A DNA stretch of 5,950 nt. It comes from Nitrospiraceae bacterium UBA2166. GTDB taxonomy: Bacteria > Nitrospirota > Nitrospiria > Nitrospirales > UBA2166. Below the pieces are notes generated by a model. It searched no databases. It was not told the DNA's origin and was given only the letters and a program-made list of their open reading frames with translations. Made by a program: the position numbers and the translations under genes. The stretch is from positions 1 through 5,950 of the forward strand of contig DCWI01000070.1 in NCBI GenBank assembly GCA_002328825.1. Reading direction: 5' to 3'. Positions 1 through 5,776 of the stretch are shown here, piece after piece. The first letter of the stretch is position 1; each line of letters opens with the position of its first letter.

Positions 1-638
1 AGCAAAAACCATCTTACCTATGTGACGACCATCACATACAGGAGAATGCCAGAAGTATTTTCTCCATCGAAGAACTACTCATGTTAAGATTTCCCAAGCT
101 TCTTCGACCGGAATACGAAAAAATCCCATTTGAACAGCGGCTGAAGGCGACCAACACGTACGATCTGATAAAGCATGGGGTTTTCAGTTGCAGCTTCAAT
201 CATTGGCCTTGCCTTCGCAGAGTGGTCAAGAATAAGCTGAATCGTAGAAAAACCGGAAGGTCGCAGAATCTGTTGAATTGGATCAAATGTTGTATCTATC
301 ACAGGCCAATTTTCCCCTAATTCCTTTCGTATTCCTTTTCACAAACTTATTTGTTCAGAATATGTCGGGTTTGACATGGAGGCTTTCTTAATTTTCGCAA
401 AATCTTCAGTCGTACGTATTCCTGTTGTTTCCTCAGGCAAGGGGAACCGATAGTCGCTAACTGCTTTGGCTAAGTCCCAGTTATAATGTTTGATAAATTG
501 GCAATGACGCCTTGCTGACTCCTCACCAGAAAGGTAAGGAGTAACAAATTGCATCCATACTGTGACAGGAACACGATCCACGTTTCCACCTTCAACTGCA
601 CTAAAAAACCGCTCACGTCTAATCTTATGTAACCTCAT
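1..638 (-). pseudogene. URO-D-family (corrinoid methyltransferase-like) gene, broken and cut by the window edge
   Basis: The first 99 codons (638 to 342) read as a normal URO-D-family N-terminus: RERFFSAVEGGNVDRVPV, then WMQF, then DYRFPLPEETTGIRTTEDF. A TGA at 339-341 interrupts the frame, but the same frame continues with IRKELGENWPVIDTTFDPIQ and an ARPMIEAATE segment. Near 181-184 an A run (minus strand) appears to have gained one base: homology-like sequence moves to the next frame (FIRSYVLVAF..NGIF) and, by about 80, to the third frame (SPVCDGRHIGK, resembling the LHICD zinc motif of the intact relative at 2801-3739). All three frames are therefore used, so this is a pseudogene rather than a readthrough gene. 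No clear ribosome binding site precedes the ATG at 638. The intact ancestor would be a cytosolic zinc- or corrinoid-linked methyltransferase relative; substrate unknown. The family call is firm; the frameshift positions are by eye. Confidence 0.8.
339..341 (-). other. In-frame TGA within the URO-D-family pseudogene
   Basis: The TGA lies between YSEQISL and KGIRKELGENWPV with the reading frame unchanged on both sides. Relatives commonly have Arg or another residue here (L-R-x-I-R pattern), so a CGA-to-TGA transition is the simplest origin. Selenocysteine is unlikely: this is not a known Sec position in the family and the gene carries frameshifts further on. Confidence 0.75.
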
Positions 639-673
639 TAATTAAAATACTGGAATGAGCCGACAACTTTTTT

Positions 674-687
674 ACGGTATTAACCGT
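674..687. repeat. Short inverted repeat between the cysteine desulfurase-like gene and the URO-D pseudogene
   Basis: ACGGT and ACCGT flank a 4-base loop (ATTA). On the plus strand a T run comes before it, and on the minus strand an A run follows it, so it is not an intrinsic terminator in either direction. It could be an operator half-pair or chance. It sits in the 118-base gap after the stop of the cysteine desulfurase-like gene. Confidence 0.3.
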
Positions 688-756
688 GCTGTTAACGGCC
701 AAGATTATCAACTAACTTCATAATTTATGTACACCACTACTGTGCTAGGGACTTTT

Positions 757-2250
757 TCACTTTTTCGTAGCTCTCTTCATTTTAACATCATGTTGCAATT
801 GAGACCATTCAATTGATTGTGCAAGCACAGTCTCAGGATTGAAAATATCCTCAGCATCGGGTGCATAGTACTTGTGACGATAACCATTAGCACCTACTGG
901 TTCATACTGTCCTACAATTTCTTCTCGACGGAAAGCAAGATCACTTACTGCGGCAATTAATTTCTTCAGGTCTTCAATTGTTGTATAAAGACCAAAGCTC
1001 GCTCGAGCCATTCCACGCTTTCGTTCTACTAGAGCTTCCACATTAGTGTCATCAGGATCTAAATCAACTTCCCATAGTTCTCGTTTTAATAATTCTCGCA
1101 CATAGGGGTGCGCACAGAAGCAACCATTCCGCAATTGAATATTGTGATAATCATTAAGTGCGGCAGCTGTCAATCCGTGGTCAAATCCCTTGATGTTGAA
1201 GGAAATCGTACCGGTTCGGGGAATCTCGGAAGGGTTTGGCCCATATACAGTAACCCCATCTATAAGTGTAAGGTTATTCCAGGTATAATCGATCAAATTA
1301 ATTTCCTTCTCACGGATCGTATCCATTCCAACCCGAATCAACAAATCAAGTGAAGCACCGAGTGTGATAGCACCAACAATATTTGGTGTGCCAGCCTCTT
1401 CTCGGTCAGGTAGATTATTTGTAAGTACATATTCTGCCAAACTAACATCGTCAACCATGCCACCACCGAGTTCAGAGGGACTGATAGCATTCAATAGAGT
1501 CTTTTTGGCAATTACAACACCAGGTGAACCCGGGGCATAAATCTTATGACCGGAAAATACAAGTACATCTAAATCGGCATCATCCATACACACAGGTGCA
1601 TGTGCAATCATTTGTGACGCATCGACAATCGTATAAGCACCAACAGAGTGAACTAGTTTTGCTACTTCTTCCAAGGGAGTAATAGTACCTGTTACATTGC
1701 TAGCACCTGTAACCGCAACGTAATTAATTTTTTTGCCATACTTTTGAATACTTTCTTGTAAGCATTCCATACTAAAGCCGCCGTAGGACTCAAACTCACC
1801 CATACATGGAATATGGATTACTTGAGAGCTATGTTCGCGATGAGGTAAATCATTGGAATGGTGTTCCATTTCGGAAACCAGTACCAAATCACGTTCAGGG
1901 CGAATTTTTGAAAGACTTGTGGCCATACGGTTAAAGCCAGCAGTGGCACCATTTCCAGCAAAGAAAGCACAATACTTTTCTTCACTGGCGCCGACGAATT
2001 CAAGCACACACTTATGTGCCCATTCAAAAGCCTGTGATGCACCTTTTGCAGAATAGTGCAAATCTGAATGCGTACTGGCGTAATGCATCAGGAATTCATG
2101 CCCAACTTTAAAAGCGGGTTCCATCATAAGTGTTGAAGCAGCTGAATCTAGATATATGCGAGATCCACGTTTGCCGTCTACTGTCGGATACTGCGTATCT
2201 GTTCCGATGAAACTTGATTGCAGGGTAGAAAGTAGTTCGTGATTTTTCAT
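757..2250 (-). CDS. Class V aminotransferase, cysteine desulfurase (SufS/CsdA-like) family
   Basis: The 497-residue product is a PLP enzyme of the group II cysteine desulfurase fold. In SufS/CsdA such enzymes take sulfur from L-cysteine as a persulfide. Visible motifs: YLDSAAST (33-40), the HHSN stacking-His region (130-133), TGASNVTG (181-188), VDASQ with Asp210 and Gln213, SGHK with PLP-Lys236, REEAGTPN (283-290), RNGCFCAHP (374-382) and RASFG (416-420). Cys379 aligns with the catalytic Cys of SufS (RTGHHCAQP); Cys377 adds a second thiol, making CxC. It is about 90 residues longer than SufS, with roughly 25 extra residues between the Cys loop and RASFG and a C-terminal tail from about 438 to 497. 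No suf or isc partner is visible. The ATG at 2250 is taken because the YLDSAAS strand sits at the usual distance from the N-terminus; its ribosome binding site is weak. It could be a desulfurase, a selenocysteine lyase or another class V enzyme. Confidence 0.88.
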   Translation of the reverse strand: MKNHELLSTLQSSFIGTDTQYPTVDGKRGSRIYLDSAASTLMMEPAFKVGHEFLMHYASTHSDLHYSAKGASQAFEWAHKCVLEFVGASEEKYCAFFAGNGATAGFNRMATSLSKIRPERDLVLVSEMEHHSNDLPHREHSSQVIHIPCMGEFESYGGFSMECLQESIQKYGKKINYVAVTGASNVTGTITPLEEVAKLVHSVGAYTIVDASQMIAHAPVCMDDADLDVLVFSGHKIYAPGSPGVVIAKKTLLNAISPSELGGGMVDDVSLAEYVLTNNLPDREEAGTPNIVGAITLGASLDLLIRVGMDTIREKEINLIDYTWNNLTLIDGVTVYGPNPSEIPRTGTISFNIKGFDHGLTAAALNDYHNIQLRNGCFCAHPYVRELLKRELWEVDLDPDDTNVEALVERKRGMARASFGLYTTIEDLKKLIAAVSDLAFRREEIVGQYEPVGANGYRHKYYAPDAEDIFNPETVLAQSIEWSQLQHDVKMKRATKK

Positions 2251-2271
2251 ATTTTTTCAGATTAATATAAA

Positions 2272-2303
2272 TGTATCTTAATAATTAGCATGAATAAGAT
2301 ACA
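2272..2303. promoter_or_regulatory. Perfect 9-bp inverted repeat, probable operator upstream of the cysteine desulfurase-like gene
   Basis: TGTATCTTA (2272-2280) and TAAGATACA (2295-2303) are exact reverse complements separated by 14 AT-rich bases. The element ends 21 bases before the ATG at 2250, where a promoter for the minus-strand gene would lie. A -35-like TTGTAT and AT-rich -10-like hexamers overlap it on the minus strand. No T run follows it on the minus strand, so a dimeric repressor or activator site is more likely than a terminator. The regulator is not in the window. Confidence 0.5.
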
Positions 2304-2368
2304 AACTCACTAATTATCCCTTACCAGTGTTTTTTTAGTTCAGTAAGTTAAATGAAAAAAATATTTAA

Positions 2369-2417
2369 GAAGTATAGGGAAATCAAAACCAGTCAAGGGA
2401 AGATTTTCCTATACTTT
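2369..2417 (-). terminator. Long hairpin followed by a T-rich stretch on the minus strand, possible intrinsic terminator
   Basis: The arms 2370-2384 (AAGTATAGGGAAATC) and 2402-2416 (GATTTTCCTATACTT) pair over 15 positions with a single G/T (wobble) step; a further wobble at 2369/2417 is possible. The loop is 17 bases. On the minus strand the stem is followed after about 9 bases by seven T residues (2354-2360). The distance from stem to T run is longer than ideal. It directly follows the last recognisable piece of the antiporter-like relic. It could instead be the end of a small mobile element. Confidence 0.45.
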
Positions 2418-2418
2418 A

Positions 2419-2505
2419 ACACGTGCGGATGGATCGAGACGTATTGCCGAGTGTCAGACCGGCAGAAAAGGCGGCGAGAAACCCATTTCCTCCCACCAAC
2501 TCTGC
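2419..2505 (-). pseudogene. Relic of a cation:proton antiporter (Na+/H+ exchanger-like) gene
   Basis: On the minus strand one frame reads 29 codons with the core AELVGGNGFLAAFSAGLTLG followed by NTSRSIRTC, then TAA at 2416-2418. This resembles the A-GGNGFIAAF-GL-GN transmembrane signature of CPA1/NhaP-type antiporters, in which a Gly-rich break lies in a membrane helix. Upstream in the same frame (to about 2550) there is only a weak hydrophobic stretch (FCSVLSFSL), and no start codon or full-length gene of the family (several hundred codons) is present. A long hairpin follows immediately. I read it as a short surviving fragment; the match rests on one motif from memory. Confidence 0.5.
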
Positions 2506-2800
2506 AAGAGAAAAAGATAAGACTGAGCAGAAATAATAACAATTTTTCTCCCAGATGTTCCCAACCCCGAGAAAAGGCGGGAAATTGCCTATGACATTAT
2601 GACAATGCGCAGTATTCGGTCGCTAATCTGCGTCAATGTTATATTCCTTGAAGGATTTTTTGCGTTTAGCCCGGCTCGTTTCCAGGCTAAATGCATATTC
2701 TTAGAGTTTGTTACGTATAGATATTGTAAATATCACAAATTCCATTGTTCATTTTTTAACTCAAAATGTGTCAGAAAATGAAGGGTAGATTCGTCTGATA
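2506..2800. other. Gene-poor spacer between the antiporter-like relic and the intact URO-D gene
   Basis: This stretch has no reading frame I can assign on either strand; short plus-strand frames here (for example 2599-2781) lack recognisable motifs and a convincing ribosome binding site. It contains the strong hairpin at 2661-2695 and lies downstream of the stop of the minus-strand URO-D-family gene. No clear intrinsic terminator for that gene is seen directly after its stop. Confidence 0.5.
2661..2695. repeat. Imperfect palindrome with 11-bp arms
   Basis: TGCGTTTAGCC (2661-2671) pairs with GGCTAAATGCA (2685-2695) with one G/T step. The stem can extend inward past one mismatch through GG (2673-2674)/CC (2682-2683), leaving a 7-base loop. 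A T run precedes it on the plus strand and none follows on either strand, so it is not a standard terminator. A REP/MITE-like unit or an RNA structure in the 3' region of the URO-D transcript are options. Confidence 0.45.
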
Positions 2801-3739
2801 TTATTTTCTTTTATGCTCATGTGCGGTTGAAATTGTAATCTTTATATTATCCCAGTTATCTGTAGGAACAGTACAGTCGGCACCTAAGATGAACTTTTCT
2901 GGTGCATTATCCAAGACCTCTTTCACCATACGTTTAACTTCGTCTTTGTTCCCGTTGACAATCACTCCTTTTCTGTCGATGCCTCCCATATAAGGTCTAC
3001 GAAACATATTGAAAGCTTCTTTTGCAGTTAGTTTTTCCGACCCTATTTCTAGGCTACAATTTACAACATGACCCGGATAATCTAAGAAAGGAGTTAAGTC
3101 GTTGTACCCACCATGGTAATCACAGATATGCAGGATATTGAATTCACATGATCTATTAATTTCTTCCATGAGGATAAGATCATAAGGTTTGATACAATCT
3201 TTGAATAAAGCAAAATCATCAAAACGAAAACTTTCACCTCCCTGTGTAGAATGATAAAATCCATCGATGCCCAATTTAATGCACTCTTTTACGAAAATCA
3301 TTAAACTTTCCGTAATAATCTCTATTCCTTTTCTAGCTTTTTCGGGATCTTCTTTAATATTCTCCGTGATGTGGTCTTTGGATGTAAGCCCAGCGCACAT
3401 AAAGGGAGAATAAAGCGTCATAATTACAAGAGCTTCTTTCTTAGCTTTCTTCACCAAACCATCAACGATATTCAACTGATCTTCATAAAAATCCTTTTTG
3501 TACAATGGCATATTTGCCCAGTCATCCGGCTTCTTGATTTCCGGTATAAAAGGAAAGTTATTTTCATATTGAATTTTCACAAAATCCATTCCTGTATGCT
3601 GATAAAACTCTATGTGCTTATCTATTGCCGCCTGACCTCGATGGTATATCTCATCAAAGTGCAGAAAGATTCCAGCAGGAATGTATTCTTGTTTCTTATC
3701 TTTGTTCAATAAACTTAAAACTGATTCTCTTTTATTCAT
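2801..3739 (-). CDS. URO-D-family protein with HxC...C zinc motif, probable corrinoid methyltransferase relative
   Basis: The 312-residue protein has the URO-D fold pattern: N-terminal NKRESVLSLLNKDK, then GIFLHF (23-28), GIDGFYHSTQGGE (157-169), NILHICDYHGGYNDL (201-215) and ILGADCTVP (284-292). His204-x-Cys206 together with Cys289 matches the zinc ligands of MtaA/MtbA/CmuA-type methyltransferases, which activate a thiol acceptor and move methyl groups to or from a corrinoid. Heme-pathway uroporphyrinogen decarboxylase lacks this triad, so a heme role is unlikely. No signal peptide or membrane segment is seen, so it should be cytosolic. The ATG at 3739 is supported by AAAGGA (3746-3751) six bases upstream. 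No corrinoid protein or activator gene lies next to it. Substrate unknown. The broken gene at 1-638 is a divergent relative. Confidence 0.87.
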   Translation of the reverse strand: MNKRESVLSLLNKDKKQEYIPAGIFLHFDEIYHRGQAAIDKHIEFYQHTGMDFVKIQYENNFPFIPEIKKPDDWANMPLYKKDFYEDQLNIVDGLVKKAKKEALVIMTLYSPFMCAGLTSKDHITENIKEDPEKARKGIEIITESLMIFVKECIKLGIDGFYHSTQGGESFRFDDFALFKDCIKPYDLILMEEINRSCEFNILHICDYHGGYNDLTPFLDYPGHVVNCSLEIGSEKLTAKEAFNMFRRPYMGGIDRKGVIVNGNKDEVKRMVKEVLDNAPEKFILGADCTVPTDNWDNIKITISTAHEHKRK

Positions 3740-3745
3740 CGTATG

Positions 3746-3751
3746 TCCTTT
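3746..3751 (-). promoter_or_regulatory. Ribosome binding site of the intact URO-D-family gene
   Basis: AAAGGA on the minus strand lies six bases before the ATG at 3739 and fixes this start. A weak promoter-like pair, TTACCT and TATTTA with a 16-base spacer, lies further upstream on the same strand (about 3768-3795). Confidence 0.6.
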
Positions 3752-3848
3752 CTTTTCGATAATCTCTTAAATAATCACATTTCTCGTATAGGTAACACTT
3801 CGCATTTGTAACTTTCGATATGCTATTCAGAAAACCCCAAACCTCCTT

Positions 3849-4283
3849 TCAATATTTATCCGAGTTGCACTTAGTTTGCTTTCGACTTTTGCTCTAGTCT
3901 TAATAAACTTCGAAGTGTTGTGCTTGCTTTTAGAACTCTAACATTCTGATCTTTTGTAGCATAATGCTAGTTTTGAGTTTATCTTCGTACTACTTCAACT
4001 CACTGGACTTGTTTTTGAGTTCATCTATGAAACTCTTTTTCGTTTCCCATTAAGCTTCAATCTACTAACAGTTATCATCTGTAAACCAGCGTTTGAGCTG
4101 AAGGTTTTACACGTTTTCTCCACGTTTTAGCGTGGCTAAAATGCCGTTAAGCATTTCAAGTCTTTTTTCTTCGTCTTTGGGAAGTGTTTAGTGACGCGGA
4201 TTAGTTTTATCAATGGATTCATGCAGCAGCTTTCGAATGTTACTATTAGGTTTCTTTTGATTGTCATACCACTTACTCATCAT
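3849..4283 (-). pseudogene. Stop-riddled relic of a charged small protein (about 144 codons), frame otherwise intact
   Basis: Starting at the ATG pair at 4283/4280 (AGG just upstream), one frame reads MSKWYDNQKKPNSNIRKLL, LPKDEEKRLEMLNGIL, KRGENV, NLQLKRWFTDD, SFIDELKNKSSELK and YEDKLKTSIML, ending in TGA at 3849-3851. This resembles a family of conserved uncharacterised proteins with a GENVQNRQL-W-like motif that I recall from memory only. The frame is crossed by nine stops: TAA at 4188, 4107, 4050, 3930 and 3900, and TAG at 4065, 4062, 3990 and 3894 (lowest plus-strand coordinate of each codon). All nine could be Gln codons altered by C-to-T, and no indel is needed over 435 bases. Retained CAA/CAG codons occur in the same frame. 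The final TGA overlaps a strong AAAGGAGG (3842-3849), as at a normal gene end followed by a next ribosome binding site, but no start codon follows at a usable distance. Function unknown. Confidence 0.6.
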
Positions 4284-4324
4284 CCTATTTCATAGCCACG
4301 TTGAGCAAGCTGCATTCCTCCATA

Positions 4325-4347
4325 TTGTAGCTAACTTTGTAGCTAAC
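4325..4347. repeat. Tandem 11-bp direct repeat
   Basis: TTGTAGCTAAC occurs at 4325-4335 and again at 4337-4347, a 12-base period. It lies upstream of the minus-strand relic and about 120 bases upstream of the ATC-hydrolase-family gene, between the low-GC and high-GC parts of the window. It could be a regulator-binding or recombination site; no integrase is present to support the latter. Confidence 0.45.
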
Positions 4348-4398
4348 ACGCAAGAAACCAGCTAAAATTGGCTGTTGTCTGGGGTTCAGCGTAGATAT

Positions 4399-4420
4399 AT
4401 GGTGCCGGGAGGGGCACCAT
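4399..4420. promoter_or_regulatory. Perfect 8-bp hairpin just upstream of a TATACT -10-like box
   Basis: ATGGTGCC (4399-4406) and GGCACCAT (4413-4420) flank a GGGAGG loop. TATACT at 4428-4433 is a good -10 match for the plus-strand gene pair, and the hairpin sits where the -35 box would be. No T run follows on either strand, so a terminator is unlikely. An activator or repressor site is plausible. Confidence 0.45.
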
Positions 4421-4427
4421 CTGCCTT

Positions 4428-4433
4428 TATACT
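4428..4433 (+). promoter_or_regulatory. Candidate -10 box for the ATC-hydrolase/shikimate kinase pair
   Basis: TATACT is one base from the TATAAT consensus and would start transcription near 4440, about 30 bases before the chosen ATG at 4469. No recognisable -35 hexamer lies 16-18 bases upstream; that space holds the 4399-4420 hairpin. Confidence 0.35.
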
Positions 4434-4468
4434 ATCACCGCAATTTGGTGTTATTTGAGAAATGTCCG

Positions 4469-4957
4469 ATGAATGAAGAGGAATTGGCGAGCCGCCATAT
4501 TTGGGTACCGAAGGTGCGGGCGGCGGTGAAGGACCGAGCCTTGTGGCTGTTGTATCTCTATCGAAGTTTTTCCGAGATCCTGCCGGCGCAGGAGGTGGAG
4601 GCGCGCATGCGGGCAGCCATCCGCCAGTTTGGCGCCCGCAAGGGGCGCAATGACGCGGCCGGTTTCAATGCTGATAAATGGGCCGATAATCACAGGAACA
4701 AGGGCTCGGCCGATGTTTTTGACAGCAACCAAGTGCGTGGCACGGGCCATTATGAACAGCAGATGCAAATTTGCCCCCTGGTCGATCTGTGGCGTGAGGA
4801 AGGCTGCAGCGCGGTAGAAGTCTCGCTGCTATGTGATATCGCCATGGAAGGCGACCGGGGCCGGGCGGAATATCATGGCCTAAAAATGGAACTGCCGGCG
4901 ACCCTGGCCGATGGCGCGTCATGCTGCCGGCTGATCGTCACCGATCCAACAGCATGA
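4469..4957 (+). CDS. L-2-amino-thiazoline-4-carboxylic acid (ATC) hydrolase-family protein
   Basis: The 162-residue protein resembles the ATC hydrolase family (Pfam PF14196). The named member opens the thiazoline ring of ATC on the bacterial route to L-cysteine, but most relatives are untested. Visible pattern: a helical N-terminus with RSFSEILP (32-39), GTGHYEQQMQICPLVDLW (91-108) with Cys102, LLCDIAMEGD (120-129) with Cys122-Asp123, a Tyr-centred AEYHGLKM (133-140), and a closing CCRLIVTDP (152-160). No signal peptide or membrane span is seen. ATG 4469 (MNEEELASRH) is preferred; an in-frame TTG at 4445 would add eight residues. The ribosome binding site is weak. The stop overlaps the start of the shikimate kinase gene (ATGA), pointing to co-translation. 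GC is much higher than in the genes to the left. The family call is fairly sure; the substrate is not. Confidence 0.75.
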   Translation: MNEEELASRHIWVPKVRAAVKDRALWLLYLYRSFSEILPAQEVEARMRAAIRQFGARKGRNDAAGFNADKWADNHRNKGSADVFDSNQVRGTGHYEQQMQICPLVDLWREEGCSAVEVSLLCDIAMEGDRGRAEYHGLKMELPATLADGASCCRLIVTDPTA

Positions 4958-5496
4958 GCCGGGCCGGCATTGGCAATATCTATCTCGCCGGCCTTATGGG
5001 TAGCGGAAAATCTAGCCTGGGGCCATTGCTGGCGGAACGCATGGGACGGAGCTTCATCGATCTTGACGAAGCCATTTGTGCTGCCGATGGCCGCTCACTA
5101 CATGATCTGGTCGCGGCGGAAGGGTGGCTTGGCTTCCGCATGCTGGAATATGATCTCGTCAAACAATGTGCCGGGCGCAATGATTTGGTGTTGGCCTTTG
5201 GAGGCGGCACGCCGCGCTATGCCTGGAACATGGACCGACTGGCCGGTAGCGGCATTATTGTCCTGCTCACTGCGGACCTGGAGGTCCTGGCGGCGCGTAC
5301 TGGAGGAAACGAACGGCCAAGGGTCAATGCGAACCTAAGTCAAGCGCAGGACCTGGCGCGAATTTTGGCCGAACACAAAGACAGCTATTTGGCGGCCGCA
5401 GATATCCATTATTCAACCGACGCCGGCAAAAGTCTGGAAGAGGAAGTGGCGGAAATTCTAGACGCGGTTGACGCCTTTGTAGCGCAGGAACGTTAG
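4954..5496 (+). CDS. Shikimate kinase (AroK/AroL-like)
   Basis: The 180-residue protein has the size and motifs of shikimate kinase, which phosphorylates shikimate with ATP in the cytosol on the way to chorismate. Seen: Walker A GLMGSGKS (13-20), FIDLDEAI with Asp36/Asp38, GRSLHDLVAAEG then FR with Arg62, GGGTPR (83-88), lid ERPRV with Arg121, and YLAAADIHY (145-153). The shikimate-binding Arg usually four residues before that Tyr (R-x-x-x-Y) is His141, followed by Lys142, so substrate use may differ. ATG 4954 gives MSRAGIGNIYLAGLMG at the normal distance to Walker A; the ATG at 4921 would add 11 residues with no family counterpart. It overlaps the previous gene by four bases and has no strong ribosome binding site of its own, so translational coupling is likely. 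No other aro gene is visible. A shikimate-kinase-like enzyme of another pathway remains possible. Confidence 0.9.
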   Translation: MSRAGIGNIYLAGLMGSGKSSLGPLLAERMGRSFIDLDEAICAADGRSLHDLVAAEGWLGFRMLEYDLVKQCAGRNDLVLAFGGGTPRYAWNMDRLAGSGIIVLLTADLEVLAARTGGNERPRVNANLSQAQDLARILAEHKDSYLAAADIHYSTDAGKSLEEEVAEILDAVDAFVAQER

Positions 5497-5776
5497 TCTC
5501 TAATCTTGAATTTCATGGGTTTGTTCCGCCGCTGTCGTGATTGGTTGCTACCGTGACGTTGATTAGAGTCGAGTAGCCTTTGTACGTTTCCCCACTAGCA
5601 GTGCTCACAAAAGAGGTGAAGCTATGCACGATAAAGAATGGTCTAATCAAGGAATGTGGATCCTTCCGGGATAGTCTTGATGAGATTTGGTTAAGTGATT
5701 TGATCCTAGTATATGATTTCAAGCGGGATTGTTTGGATACGCATTGCAGATAGGAAACAATTTATCTATTTCATCT

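Noticed and set aside
19..38. TATGTGA-N6-TCACATA, a perfect CRP-like palindrome
   Set aside because: It lies inside the decayed URO-D coding sequence, overlapping the VCDGRHIG segment, and no promoter or gene start is next to it; probably chance.
339..341. Selenocysteine or UGA recoding in the URO-D gene
   Set aside because: Frameshifts further on show the gene is broken, and the family has no known Sec at this site.
2352..2781. Two plus-strand frames (2352-2594 and 2599-2781) as small genes
   Set aside because: They lack recognisable motifs, run through palindromes and oppose the antiporter-like minus-strand relic; likely non-coding.
3371..3712. Plus-strand frame opposite the URO-D gene
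   Set aside because: It is fully antisense to a well-supported gene, with low-complexity Phe/Ile/Leu content typical of a shadow frame.
4283..4325. Short minus-strand peptide MQLAQRGYEIG behind GGAGG, overlapping the relic's start
   Set aside because: Only 11 codons, with the ribosome binding site almost touching the ATG; too little to call a gene.
4451..5210. Several minus-strand and off-frame plus-strand frames inside the ATC-hydrolase and shikimate kinase genes
   Set aside because: They are by-products of high GC; the two plus-strand genes explain this DNA with clear family motifs.
5513..5722. Minus-strand 69-codon frame
   Set aside because: No family recognised, and the plus strand is about equally open over part of this range; neither has supporting evidence.
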